From contig JAVBMW010000009.1 in NCBI GenBank assembly GCA_031551965.1, positions 158,470 through 222,469 of the forward strand: a stretch of DNA of 64,000 nt, read 5' to 3'. This stretch comes from CALVGQ01 sp031551965. Its GTDB lineage: Bacteria > Bacillota_I > Bacilli_A > Erysipelotrichales > Erysipelotrichaceae. Position 1 is the stretch's first letter. The number at the start of each line of letters is the position of its first letter. Positions 53,481-62,118 of this stretch are shown one piece after another. The notes under the pieces were generated by a model. That model was not told the origin of the DNA. It ran no database searches and saw only the letters and a program-made list of their open reading frames with translations. The translations under genes were made by a program, and so were the position numbers.

Positions 53481-54294
53481 TAATGATTCTTTGGTTAAGT
53501 ATCACATCCATATATTCCCAATCGAGTTGTATATAACCGATTTTCCCATTTGGAAGCTCAATTCTACCCCAATAAAAACCATCGCTTGCTTTTTCATTAC
53601 TAATTTCTATTAGTGGGAACTTATCATTAAGCTTCGCTCGATAAATGAAGGCTCCAGTAATCGCTTTATCACGAATACCATACCAACCAACTTGCATTAC
53701 TTTATTGATAGTTAGATACATCACTGAATCCATTGTTAAATCATTCTTTTTATCTGCATATACTTCTGTAAACTTTTCATGCCTAGTCAATATTGAAATC
53801 AATGATCGAATCTGTCCATCAATTTTATATGTAAAATGCACATGTGAATTATCAGTTTCACGAAAAACGCCTTTATCAGAGACTGTTGCGATAGGTTGAC
53901 CACGTACTACAATATCCCCTTTTTTTACTAACTGATCAATACAATGTGTTATTCTTAATTGATGTGATCGTTTCATTTCATCAACACCTTCAAATACAAT
54001 TGTATTTGTAATTGTTTCAACTACTCCTAGACACTTCATTGAATGAAATGGCATAAGAACTCGATATGTATTTTTTGAGTGTTTATTCATATCAGGCTTC
54101 AGTGCAACAACATCATCTCCATTATGAAAAATTGTTTTTCCATATAATAAATCATAACTTTGTACTCCAAAACAAGTAAGATGCGGATAATAATTACGAT
54201 GAACTGTATAATTGAGTCTAATTCTATTTGAAACATCAAAAATTGGATAAATCAATTCATCACAAATTAACTTACCGGAAATTATTTTCAACAC
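53461..54294 (-). CDS. M23/LytM-like protein with C-terminal SH3-like domain, no signal
   Basis: A 277-residue protein. Residues about 30-175 follow the strand order of M23 peptidases: HLTCFGVQSYDLLYGK resembles the first His/Asp region, then KKGDIVVRGQPIATVSDKG and HVHFTYKIDG resemble the second metal His. Other ligands are not certain, so it may be catalytically dead. The last 70 residues look like a bacterial SH3 domain (GFYWGRIELPNGKIGYI). There is no signal peptide or anchor, odd for a wall enzyme. Family membership is moderate. Confidence 0.55.
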   Translation of the reverse strand: MLKIISGKLICDELIYPIFDVSNRIRLNYTVHRNYYPHLTCFGVQSYDLLYGKTIFHNGDDVVALKPDMNKHSKNTYRVLMPFHSMKCLGVVETITNTIVFEGVDEMKRSHQLRITHCIDQLVKKGDIVVRGQPIATVSDKGVFRETDNSHVHFTYKIDGQIRSLISILTRHEKFTEVYADKKNDLTMDSVMYLTINKVMQVGWYGIRDKAITGAFIYRAKLNDKFPLIEISNEKASDGFYWGRIELPNGKIGYIQLDWEYMDVILNQRIIKKSCLL

Positions 54295-54416
54295 AATATC
54301 ACAACCTTTTTAATTATTTTCATCTTATTCTAAATTATAACCAATGTCAATCAACATAAATTGCTTATAGACTTTAAAATTACTTTGATGATTATAATGC
54401 TATTTAACAGTTTTAT

Positions 54417-54444
54417 TTTACATCAATATTTGATAAGATATTCT
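54417..54444 (+). promoter_or_regulatory. Promoter of the diacylglycerol-kinase-like gene
   Basis: TTTACA (54417-54422), 16-base spacer and TATTCT (54439-54444), 15 bases before the start codon. A weaker match than the others. Confidence 0.45.
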
Positions 54445-54458
54445 TTGAGGAAATCAAA

Positions 54459-55358
54459 ATGAAACATATATTTATTATAAATCCTACATCTGGACACGGT
54501 TCAGCAAAAAATGCTGTTCCTTTTATTGAAGAAATCTGTCAAAACCAAAATTTAGACTTTGAACTAATATTCACCCAATATCCAGGACATGCCAGAGAAA
54601 TCGCTAATGACTATACAATAGCCGATGATGTATGTCTTTATTCAGTTGGTGGTGATGGTACCGCTTATGAAATACTAAATGGAATCAATGACAAAGTTTG
54701 TATGTCGATTATTCCATGTGGCACAGGCAATGATTTCTATCGCATGATCGGATCACAAGCGAAATCGATTAAAGAAAGAGTCCAGGAAGCTATTGATGGA
54801 AAAGTAGTTGAAGTAGATTATGGAGTTAGTAACATTAGTCGTTTCTTGAACTGCACAACAGTTGGTTTTGATGCTGAAATCAATCATATGGTCAATGGTA
54901 CGATGAAAAAAACGTTCCTGCCATCCAAAATGATGTATCCTGCAGCCGTAGTAGCGAAATTGACAAATCCGCCAAGAAAAAAAATCACCATCGAAATTGA
55001 TGGTGAGGTATTTGAAAAAGAAGTGCTTCTGTTTGCGATAATGAATGGCCGTCATTATGGTGGAGGATTTACCCCAACGCCACAGGCCGATATCCAAGAT
55101 GGTTATTTTGATATTTGCATGGTTGAACCCATGCCAAGAAGAAGGATCATCCCCCTTTTACCAAAATACATTAAAGGAACACATACAGAATTAAAAGAAT
55201 GTATGATGTTAAAAGGAAAAAGAATCAAGATCACCTCAAATGAACCTTTGGTCATGCAGTCAGATGGTGAAGACTTTACCATCAAATCAATTACTTTTGA
55301 TTTAATGAGACACGGTCTTAAATTAAAAGTTCCTCAATCTTCAAAACTAAATAAATAG
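54459..55358 (+). CDS. Diacylglycerol/lipid kinase (DgkB/YegS family)
   Basis: A 299-residue lipid kinase. The catalytic domain begins IINPTSGHG and holds the nucleotide motif VGGDGTAYEILNG (about 64-76) and IPCGTGNDF (about 87). The C-terminal domain contains HYGGGFTPTPQADIQDG and QSDGEDF. In Gram-positives DgkB recycles diacylglycerol released in lipoteichoic acid synthesis. Another lipid substrate is possible. GAGGAAA precedes the ATG. Confidence 0.87.
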   Translation: MKHIFIINPTSGHGSAKNAVPFIEEICQNQNLDFELIFTQYPGHAREIANDYTIADDVCLYSVGGDGTAYEILNGINDKVCMSIIPCGTGNDFYRMIGSQAKSIKERVQEAIDGKVVEVDYGVSNISRFLNCTTVGFDAEINHMVNGTMKKTFLPSKMMYPAAVVAKLTNPPRKKITIEIDGEVFEKEVLLFAIMNGRHYGGGFTPTPQADIQDGYFDICMVEPMPRRRIIPLLPKYIKGTHTELKECMMLKGKRIKITSNEPLVMQSDGEDFTIKSITFDLMRHGLKLKVPQSSKLNK

Positions 55359-55390
55359 GGAATAGCATTCAAGCTAATCCCTATTTTCTT
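55354..55390 (+). terminator. Bidirectional terminator between dgk-like and lipoprotein genes
   Basis: Stem AATAGGGAATAGC / GCTAATCCCTATT with one mismatch, followed by TTTTCTT. It separates convergent genes and touches both stop regions. Confidence 0.75.
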
Positions 55391-56123
55391 AATATTCAAC
55401 ATAATCATTTAAGTCTGGGAACTCAATAACTGTTTTATTAACGTTTTTAAATACGCAATCCATGTCATATTTTATCTTCATACTGTTTTCATCATCAGAA
55501 AACACAATATCAAATGCCATTTTTTGCCCGTTAATTACACCTTTTTTATCAAAACTGATCTGGCATGATACATTTTCAACAATAATATTACCATCTGCAC
55601 CAAGATCTTGAATACTATTACCCATAGCCTCATTGATTATATCTGTTAATACAGAATCATCAACATCGTAAGTGATTGTGTATACATCATTTTCAAATTT
55701 CGATTCGAGATTACTTATAAAATCAACTTCAATCATGTCTACCGATGCTTTATCTTCATATTGTGAACTAACTTCATCAGTCATAACTGTTTTAATTTTC
55801 ATACCCATTAAATCCATGTATATGTATCCATCAATTACATATATTTGAAAACTTTCATCTTCAACATTCATCGACATACTCATCTTATAATCAGGCTTAT
55901 TCATTTCAACCTTTATATTTGTAGAAGTATCATAAGCTATTGATTCCTCTCCATAAATCATGTCAATAGCTATGTCCATATCCATTTCCATACTGGTAAT
56001 ATTTTGCGTATTGTCCATAACAATTTTATATTGTTCATCTGGAGTTTTATTAGCCAGAGAATCGTTTGAACCACATCCTACAAGTAAAACTAAAGCGAAC
56101 AATAAAGTTATAATTTTTTTCAT
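55389..56123 (-). CDS. DUF6612-like lipoprotein
   Basis: A lipoprotein of about 244 residues with lipobox LVGC (Cys at about residue 17). The mature part is a Met/Asp-rich beta-type fold similar to LppX/DUF6612 proteins, with alternating hydrophobic strands such as MEMDMDIAIDM and IYVIDGYIYMDLMG. The function is unknown; related folds carry hydrophobic ligands. I chose the ATG at 56123, preceded by AGGAG; an earlier in-frame codon at 56138 lies before this site. Confidence 0.72.
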   Translation of the reverse strand: MKKIITLLFALVLLVGCGSNDSLANKTPDEQYKIVMDNTQNITSMEMDMDIAIDMIYGEESIAYDTSTNIKVEMNKPDYKMSMSMNVEDESFQIYVIDGYIYMDLMGMKIKTVMTDEVSSQYEDKASVDMIEVDFISNLESKFENDVYTITYDVDDSVLTDIINEAMGNSIQDLGADGNIIVENVSCQISFDKKGVINGQKMAFDIVFSDDENSMKIKYDMDCVFKNVNKTVIEFPDLNDYVEY

Positions 56124-56256
56124 ATTCTTTCTCCTCATATAAACATTATATTACAATAAGCTCTTTTTTGCAATTATTTGTGAATTACTTAACATTATCG
56201 GTTATATTTAGAGAGTTGTGAATATTTGTATTTATTAATCTAATATAAATTTAAAA

Positions 56257-56296
56257 AAGACTGTTTCTATCCATTATAGAATACAAGCCTTTCTTT
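56257..56296 (-). terminator. Probable terminator after the G3E/YcgQ-like gene
   Basis: An imperfect minus-strand hairpin between AAAGGCTTGTATTCTAT and ATAGAAACAGTCTTT, followed by TTTT. It lies about 20 bases after the stop at 56314. Confidence 0.6.
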
Positions 56297-56313
56297 AAAG
56301 CAAAATTTGATTA

Positions 56314-57255
56314 CTAAGAAAAATACACAAGTGGGTCAAGTAATGGTAGCTCAGGATTTAATGCTTTTGCGACCAGTACGATGACTTCCTGGCCAGTTTC
56401 ATCTTCTTGAAGATGTGCCTGACCTGTAACAGTGAGCCACATTCCTTTTTTAAGTTCTTCTAATTTAACACCACTGACGACGATACCTAATTTTGAAGTA
56501 TCATCTGCACAACACACCATAGCATCTCTTGCCAATAAAAATGAGTGTTTTGCATTAGGAACATCATCTGCATATTGTGCCTTTATTTTTAATACTTTGT
56601 CTTTATATTTACGTGGATGTTCCAAAGCATCCATATACCATAAACCATAATCTTCATCCTTGATTTCAACAATATCTGCATTAAGATCAAAAGGCATATC
56701 TTCTTCTTTTAAATCAATTAGGTATCCATCCATATTTTCATATACGATTTGACATCTCGGATTTACCGCTTTGATGTTTGAACGCAAATAACTTAATTGG
56801 ATATCATCACTACATCGATTGAAAATTACAACTTGAGAATATTGTACTTGTTGAAAAATCATAGAACGCATATTGTTGACAAATAACTGAAAAGTAGATG
56901 CATTGACTGTTGTCAAAAATTGAGCTAATACCCAATTATCTGGAAATCGAGTTTGTAAAAACTCATCAACATTCCACATTCCATTAAATTCAATAAACAA
57001 TCTATCAGGATTGTATAATGTTTCTAAATTCAATAAATTCTCAAAGGTTAATAATTCTTTTGTAGGATATATTGCAACAGAATTAGTTTTCTTTAAAAAT
57101 GCTTCATCATATTCTTCGATTCCTTCTTCAAAACAAATAATTAATGTTTTTTCATCTTCTTCATTAAATTCTGGATCTAATAAAGTTTCTTTGATCAATT
57201 TTGATTTTCCACTTTCAAGAAAACCAGTAAACATATAAATTGGTAAGTCTTTCAT
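56314..57255 (-). CDS. G3E-type GTPase with YcgQ-like C-terminal domain
   Basis: A protein of about 313 residues. The N-terminal half is a CobW-like P-loop domain with Walker A GFLESGKSK (about 8-16), but it lacks the CxCC metal motif of the neighbouring CobW protein. The C-terminal part (about 205-305: KDKVLKIKAQYADDVPN, then FLLARDAMVCCADDTS, GIVVSG and WLTVTGQ) resembles the DUF1980/TIGR03943 domain of the YcgQ permease partner, including its CC pair. The start at 57255 follows GGAG and lies one base past the cobW-like stop. A metal-trafficking role is inferred. Confidence 0.7.
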   Translation of the reverse strand: MKDLPIYMFTGFLESGKSKLIKETLLDPEFNEEDEKTLIICFEEGIEEYDEAFLKKTNSVAIYPTKELLTFENLLNLETLYNPDRLFIEFNGMWNVDEFLQTRFPDNWVLAQFLTTVNASTFQLFVNNMRSMIFQQVQYSQVVIFNRCSDDIQLSYLRSNIKAVNPRCQIVYENMDGYLIDLKEEDMPFDLNADIVEIKDEDYGLWYMDALEHPRKYKDKVLKIKAQYADDVPNAKHSFLLARDAMVCCADDTSKLGIVVSGVKLEELKKGMWLTVTGQAHLQEDETGQEVIVLVAKALNPELPLLDPLVYFS

Positions 57256-57256
57256 A

Positions 57257-58429
57257 TTATACTCCAAACAGTTCAGCAATCGCTTCTTCATTTATTTTTG
57301 ATCCGATAACACACAGACGTCCAATGACTGATGGTTGACCAAAACGAATATCAATTTCTTCGGGAACAAAATCAAAGTAAATCCATTCATTATCTACACT
57401 TGCAACAATTCCTTTTGCACGTAACACAACACCATATTTTTCAGAGTTATTTAATTCATTAAGAATACACTCAATTCTTTCCTTAGTATAGCTATGTACT
57501 GTTTCCTTACCCCAACTAGTAAATACTTCATCTGCATGATGGTGTTCGTGATGCTCATGTCCGCAACAACATTCTTCTCCATGTTCATGATGGTGTTCAT
57601 GATGGTCATGTCCGCAACTGCACTCTTCATGTTCATGATGGTGTTCGTGATGTTCATGTCCGCAACTACATTCTTCATGTTCATGATGGTGTTCATGATG
57701 GTCATGTCCGCAACTACATTCTTCATGTTCATGGTGATGTTCTTGATGTTCATGTCCGCAACTACATTCTTCATGCTCATGATGGTGGTGGTGCATTTCA
57801 TGACTTAATTCTTCCATCATATTCTGCATGACATTGTGATCTGCTTCCATAACTTGTAATAATTCTTTTGAGTTCATTTGATCAAAAGGAGTTGTAATAA
57901 TTGTGGCTTTTTCGTTATGTTCACGGATCATATTTAAAACTTCTTCAAGTTTTGCTTCATCCATTTTATCAGTACGACTTACTACAATCGTTTGTGCATG
58001 TGCGATTTGATCTGCGAAAAATTCCGCAAAATTTTTCATATACATTTTATACTTAGTCCCATCTACCACTGTAGTTGAACAATTAAGTTCCAAATGTTCA
58101 TCATTTAAATTTGCTACTGCTTCTTTAATTTCAGATAATTTACCAACGCCTGAAGGCTCTATTATAATACGGTCAGGATTAAATTGTTCCTGAACCTTTT
58201 TGAGTGCTTCGCTAAAATCTCCTACTAAACTACAACAAATGCATCCAGAATTCATTTCAGTAACCTGAATCCCAGCATCTTGTAAGAAGCCACCATCGAT
58301 TCCAATTTCTCCAAATTCATTTTCAATTAAAACAATTTTCTCATCTTGAAAAGCTTCTTTTAACATTTTTTTAATTAGGGTTGTTTTTCCAGCTCCTAAA
58401 AAACCTGAAATAATATCTACTTTAGTCAT
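57257..58429 (-). CDS. CobW/COG0523 metallochaperone GTPase with His/Cys-rich repeats
   Basis: A 390-residue GTPase of the COG0523 (ZNG1/YjiA/YciC) family. It has Walker A GFLGAGKTT (9-17), metal motif GCICC (62-66), NKxD-like SRTDK (about 151) and a CobW C-terminal domain (about 305-390). Between the GTPase and CobW-C domains lies a linker (about 211-298) with five repeats of a 16-residue His/Glu/Cys unit. It probably delivers zinc, or nickel or cobalt, to target proteins. It is preceded by an MBL-fold gene and followed by a second G3E-like gene. No clear Zur site was found. Confidence 0.88.
   Translation of the reverse strand: MTKVDIISGFLGAGKTTLIKKMLKEAFQDEKIVLIENEFGEIGIDGGFLQDAGIQVTEMNSGCICCSLVGDFSEALKKVQEQFNPDRIIIEPSGVGKLSEIKEAVANLNDEHLELNCSTTVVDGTKYKMYMKNFAEFFADQIAHAQTIVVSRTDKMDEAKLEEVLNMIREHNEKATIITTPFDQMNSKELLQVMEADHNVMQNMMEELSHEMHHHHHEHEECSCGHEHQEHHHEHEECSCGHDHHEHHHEHEECSCGHEHHEHHHEHEECSCGHDHHEHHHEHGEECCCGHEHHEHHHADEVFTSWGKETVHSYTKERIECILNELNNSEKYGVVLRAKGIVASVDNEWIYFDFVPEEIDIRFGQPSVIGRLCVIGSKINEEAIAELFGV
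57539..57781 (-). repeat. Five 48-bp tandem repeats encoding His/Cys metal-binding units
   Basis: Five consecutive copies of a unit that reads HEHEECSCGHDHHEHH in protein; the last has one extra residue and CCC in place of SC. At the DNA level the copies are nearly identical, varying mainly between Asp/Glu and His/Gln codons, which suggests recent expansion by slippage or unequal exchange. Each unit offers about eight His and two Cys. Confidence 0.95.
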
Positions 58430-58443
58430 AATGTTCCTTCTTT

Positions 58444-59121
58444 CTAAATTTCAAAAACTTGATTTTCAGTTGTAATTTCAGCGATTTTGTTAAACCATTT
58501 TGCACAATCATGGCTAACCGCTTTATTTATAATACTATAGTCTTTCCACATATGCATTGGAAATACTACTTTTGCATCAATGATCTCATTAAAGATTACC
58601 ATTCCTCTTGTCGCAAACTCATCTAAACGGGGATCAAGTGGAACAAAGGCAAGATCAAATTGTAAAGAACGTATTAGATTCAACTGTTCTCGATAATCTT
58701 CTTCCATTTTGATGTTGTCCAAGTTTTCTTGTTCATTTAATGGAGTCCACATCCATGCATTTAGATCACCTGCATGATAGATGCGTTTTCCATCAACTTC
58801 AACTACAAAGGCAACGCCAATATCATTTGACTTCAAGGTTGTAATCTTCAACCCCTCAAATTCAACGTCTATATTTGGTTTTACAGAACATGATTTTTCT
58901 TTTGGATAATGCCAAATATCACTCGATAACACATAACTTGCGACTTCTTTAAAATCATATATCGCTTGATTGTAATGATCATGGTGATGATGTGACACAA
59001 AAAAAATTAATTTTTTTTCTTTATTAAGTTTGGGCAACGAGCCCTCAAAATAATCAAAAATCAAATTAAAGTTTTCAGTTTCAACCACAAAACAACTATG
59101 TGCAACATAAACAACTTTCAT
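58444..59121 (-). CDS. MBL-fold metallohydrolase (UlaG-like group)
   Basis: A protein of about 225 residues of the beta-lactamase-like metal hydrolase fold. It starts VVYVAHSCFVVE, has the zinc motif SHHHHDHYN (about 50) and AGDLNAW (about 118), and further His in FPMHMW (about 195). It is close to the COG2220 group, which includes UlaG. The substrate is unknown. I chose the ATG at 59121 with GGTGAT upstream. It is the first gene of a probable operon with the two G3E GTPases, 14 bases before cobW. Confidence 0.82.
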   Translation of the reverse strand: MKVVYVAHSCFVVETENFNLIFDYFEGSLPKLNKEKKLIFFVSHHHHDHYNQAIYDFKEVASYVLSSDIWHYPKEKSCSVKPNIDVEFEGLKITTLKSNDIGVAFVVEVDGKRIYHAGDLNAWMWTPLNEQENLDNIKMEEDYREQLNLIRSLQFDLAFVPLDPRLDEFATRGMVIFNEIIDAKVVFPMHMWKDYSIINKAVSHDCAKWFNKIAEITTENQVFEI

Positions 59122-59192
59122 TTTAATATCACCAATTAACATTATAAAACAAAAATCATTTTCTTAATACTATTTTGCATAATTTTCCATTC

Positions 59193-59216
59193 AAAAAACT
59201 CCTCTAGCTAGAGGAG
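59193..59216 (-). terminator. Terminator after the toxin-antitoxin pair
   Basis: Minus-strand perfect stem CTCCTCTA / TAGAGGAG with a two-base core, followed by TTTTTT. Confidence 0.9.
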
Positions 59217-59229
59217 AAAGAATCAACAG

Positions 59230-59535
59230 TCAAAATAATTTATCTTTTTGGCTGCTTGATATTACACGTATAATAGTTACGCGTCTTTTTTTGTTATCTA
59301 CATTATAGATAACAAGATATTTTTTTAATGGCATAATACGAATATTTTTAAAATGCATAAGTCTTTTCTCAAATGCCTGAAATCGTTCTGGCATAAATGA
59401 TAGTCGATCTACATAACTTTCCACATCACTTAAAAATGATAATGCTTTTTCATCTGATACTTCGTACTTCAGATACTTACCAATAGTCTTAATATCTTTT
59501 TTTGCTTGACTTGAAAACTTTACTACAAAACTCAA
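59230..59535 (-). CDS. RelE/ParE-family toxin
   Basis: A 101-residue protein with the RelE/ParE fold: FSSQAKKDIKTIGKYLKYEV, then FKNIRIMPLKKYLVIYNV and a final RRVTIIRVISSSQKD. It is expected to act as an mRNA interferase or gyrase poison; the motif set does not decide between them. It overlaps the antitoxin gene by four bases (antitoxin first), the standard type II toxin-antitoxin order. Confidence 0.85.
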   Translation of the reverse strand: MSFVVKFSSQAKKDIKTIGKYLKYEVSDEKALSFLSDVESYVDRLSFMPERFQAFEKRLMHFKNIRIMPLKKYLVIYNVDNKKRRVTIIRVISSSQKDKLF

Positions 59536-59828
59536 AAGCCAAGTTCTTTACGAATTCTCTCCATTGCTTCTTTTGCATCTACTACTCGACCGGCTTCCAT
59601 ATCATCAATTCCTTTTTGAATCTCTGCCGCTCTTTCCTCATCTGTTAATTTAGACCAATCTAATGGAACTTTTAATTCAAATGGAATTCCTCTTTGCATC
59701 ACGATTTGGTTATAGAACATATTGATCGCATTGGATACTGGAATCCCTAATGATGCTAAAATACTTTCTGCCTCCTCTTTTAATTGTGGTTCAATTCTTA
59801 CAAATAAATTTGCAGTTTTCATTGCCAT
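59532..59828 (-). CDS. RelB/DinJ-family antitoxin
   Basis: A 98-residue antitoxin. The N-terminal ribbon-helix-helix (ANLFVRIEPQLKEEAESILA, then LGIPVSNAINMFYNQIV) binds DNA and dimerises; the C-terminal tail (WSKLTDEERAAEIQ and VVDAKEAMERIRKEL) should wrap the toxin. It is encoded before and coupled to the RelE-like toxin. AGAGAG precedes the ATG. Autorepression is usual in the family. Confidence 0.88.
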   Translation of the reverse strand: MAMKTANLFVRIEPQLKEEAESILASLGIPVSNAINMFYNQIVMQRGIPFELKVPLDWSKLTDEERAAEIQKGIDDMEAGRVVDAKEAMERIRKELGF

Positions 59829-59923
59829 TGTAAAACTCTCTTTCTAACTATTATAATATTAACTTCTTGCCTTTATTTTATACCTATGTATTTCTTTTTG
59901 CAATACATTTGATATACAAAGTC

Positions 59924-59954
59924 AAAAAAAGCTTATAATTCAAAATCATAAGCT
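59924..59954 (-). terminator. Terminator after rubrerythrin
   Basis: Minus-strand stem AGCTTATGAT / ATTATAAGCT (one G-T pair) followed by seven T. Confidence 0.85.
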
Positions 59955-59967
59955 CTTCGTTACCATT

Positions 59968-60504
59968 TTAGTAATTTTTTGGTTCTACTTGGAAGTAAGC
60001 TTTTGCGTGAGCACATACCGGGCAAACTTCAGGAGCATCAGTTCCAACATGCAAATGACCACAGTTGCGACATTCCCAAATTACTGTTTCTTCTTTAGTA
60101 AAGACTTTATTTTCTTCAATGTTTTGAAGTAATGCTAAATAACGTTCTTCATGACGTTTTTCGATAGCGGCAACACCTTCCATCGTTTTAGCAATGGATT
60201 CAAACCCTTCTTCTCTTGCTTCTTTTGCCATACGATCATACATATTAGTCCATTCAAAATTTTCACCATTAGCAGCATCTTTTAAATTTTCAACTGTTGT
60301 AGGAACTCCATTATGTAATAATTTGTACCAAAGTTCAGCATGTTCTTTTTCATTTGCTGCAGTTTCAGTAAAGAATGCAGAGATTTGTTCATAACCTTCT
60401 TTTTTAGCTTTAGAAGCATAGAAAGTATATTTGTTACGAGCCATACTTTCACCTGCAAATGCTTCAAGTAGATTTTGTTCAGTTTTTGTACCTTTTAAAT
60501 TCAT
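59968..60504 (-). CDS. Rubrerythrin
   Basis: A peroxide-reducing protein of anaerobes. The N-terminal four-helix bundle (about 1-135) carries the diiron ligands in LEAFAGESMARNKY, ETAANEKEHAELW, AKEAREEGFE and IEKRHEERY. The C-terminal rubredoxin-like domain binds one iron with CRNCGHLHVG and CPVCAH (about 143-165). The 178 residues are typical. AAAGGAG precedes the ATG. It indicates an anaerobic host coping with oxidative stress. Confidence 0.94.
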   Translation of the reverse strand: MNLKGTKTEQNLLEAFAGESMARNKYTFYASKAKKEGYEQISAFFTETAANEKEHAELWYKLLHNGVPTTVENLKDAANGENFEWTNMYDRMAKEAREEGFESIAKTMEGVAAIEKRHEERYLALLQNIEENKVFTKEETVIWECRNCGHLHVGTDAPEVCPVCAHAKAYFQVEPKNY

Positions 60505-60610
60505 AAATTATTCTCCTTTTATCCTTAAGCAACATAAAATATCATCATATTCATAAATAATCTGTTGCCTCATGGCCAATTAATTGATTGTTAGAATGAC
60601 CTAATGATAT

Positions 60611-60650
60611 AAAAAGCGTGGTATCCTAAGCTATTCTTATCTTACCACAC
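60611..60650 (-). terminator. Terminator after the histidine kinase gene
   Basis: Minus-strand stem GTGTGGTA / TACCACGC (one T-G pair) followed by TTTTTATA. It isolates the two-component operon from rubrerythrin. Confidence 0.8.
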
Positions 60651-60683
60651 TTTGTTTAAAATATTGTAGAATACGCTCAGAAA

Positions 60684-62117
60684 TTAATCTATTTTTCGCT
60701 TTAATTCAAAATAGAATGTTGATCCCTCGTTAATTTGCGAAATAACACCATATTCAACTTGATGCAACAATAAGATTTCTTTCGCAATTGATAATCCAAT
60801 TCCAGAACCTGTTTCACTTCTTACATGTTGTTTATCGATTTTATAGTACCGATCCCATACATAATCGAGTTGTTTCGGATCAATACCTTGTCCAAAATCC
60901 TGAACTTCGATTCGTACAAATTTATCTTTACATATTTGTCTTAGAACGATTTTTTCACCTTGTGAACCATAATGAATTGCGTTGTTGATAAAGTTATCTA
61001 ATACTTGTTGAATTCGAGCTTCATCACCGACTACTTCAACATCTTCATTAACCACTAGTTCAAGTGTTAAGTTATCCGGTAATGTTTTTTGATAACGAAG
61101 TAGCGTCTTGTTCAATAGTGAAGTAATATTAAATACTTCTTCATTCAAAGTAATTTTATGCTCTTGTAGTTTGCTTAAATCAAGTAAATCATTAACAAGT
61201 CTAGTTAAACGATTGCATTCATCTACGATAACTTGAGCATTTTCTGCGGTATTTTCATTAGGAATATCGCGCATCAACTCTCCATATCCACCTATCATCG
61301 TTAATGGTGTTCTTAAATCATGAGAAACATTTGCGATCAAATCTCTTCTTAACTGATCCACTTCTTTTAATTTATTGGATGCATAATTCATTGTATCATT
61401 CAACTCATTGATTTCTCTAAATCCACTTGCCTTGAATGTAACATCATAATTTCCTAACGCTAAAGCTTTAGCACCTTCACTAATCTTTTCAAGTGGTTTT
61501 ACAATTTTAGATGTCATTAATGCAGATAAAATAATCGCCATCCCAACCAAAATCATTCCTATATAAACAAGTTGTGATTGAAGTGTAGAAACCGTTGCAT
61601 TTACAGGTGTCATTTTCGTACTGATTAATATAATCGCAAATTCACCATCAACTTTTTTTATAAAATTAACGCTAATCAAATCATAATTGCCTTCAGACTG
61701 TAAACGTGTAACTTTTCCAATACCTGGCACATTTAAGCTTGCCTTTGATCGTACTTTATCTGTAAAGCTGCCATTGTTTTCAATCGCTTTATTAAAATAT
61801 TCAAAGAATGTCAATTGATCACTGACAATATCTTCTAAGATATTACAACCAAAATTGTCAGTTCTCAAAGCATTTCCTTTAATATCCGCAACCAAAATAC
61901 AAGCATCATTATTCATCGATTGAGTTTGCATAATGGAATACAAATTATCTTCATCATTAATATTTAATTTAACTGTTTCTGCAATATTTTTGATTTGTGT
62001 TCTTTTGGCATTTTCGTAAAACATATCCAAAAACATTGTCTGGAAAATCCACAACAACAAAAATAAACCTACTGAAAAACATAATATATAGATTAATAAT
62101 TTTACTCTTAAGCTCAT
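60684..62117 (-). CDS. Sensor histidine kinase (PhoR/ResE-like)
   Basis: A membrane kinase of about 477 residues. Membrane segments lie at about 10-30 and 185-205, with an extracytoplasmic sensor region between them. HAMP (about 205-255), HisKA with phospho-His in NVSHDLRTPLT (about 270) and HATPase with N box DNFINNAIHYG, G1 DFGQGID and G2 GSGIGLSI follow. The start is either ATG 62117 or an in-frame TTG 12 bases earlier that overlaps the regulator stop. It is coupled to the response regulator gene. Confidence 0.88.
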   Translation of the reverse strand: MSLRVKLLIYILCFSVGLFLLLWIFQTMFLDMFYENAKRTQIKNIAETVKLNINDEDNLYSIMQTQSMNNDACILVADIKGNALRTDNFGCNILEDIVSDQLTFFEYFNKAIENNGSFTDKVRSKASLNVPGIGKVTRLQSEGNYDLISVNFIKKVDGEFAIILISTKMTPVNATVSTLQSQLVYIGMILVGMAIILSALMTSKIVKPLEKISEGAKALALGNYDVTFKASGFREINELNDTMNYASNKLKEVDQLRRDLIANVSHDLRTPLTMIGGYGELMRDIPNENTAENAQVIVDECNRLTRLVNDLLDLSKLQEHKITLNEEVFNITSLLNKTLLRYQKTLPDNLTLELVVNEDVEVVGDEARIQQVLDNFINNAIHYGSQGEKIVLRQICKDKFVRIEVQDFGQGIDPKQLDYVWDRYYKIDKQHVRSETGSGIGLSIAKEILLLHQVEYGVISQINEGSTFYFELKRKID

Positions 62118-62118
62118 T

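Noticed and set aside
57539..57781. Regular 48-bp repeats that look like a CRISPR array
   Set aside because: There are no unique spacers; the units are contiguous and in frame with a GTPase gene.
57494..57808. Long plus-strand frame rich in Met and Phe, antisense to the His/Cys repeats
   Set aside because: It is the reverse complement of His (CAT/ATG) and Glu (GAA/TTC) codons in a clearly real gene, with no independent ribosome site.
59142..59230. Zur-type zinc operator sought upstream of the MBL/GTPase operon
   Set aside because: No palindrome close to the Zur consensus was found by eye in the promoter region.
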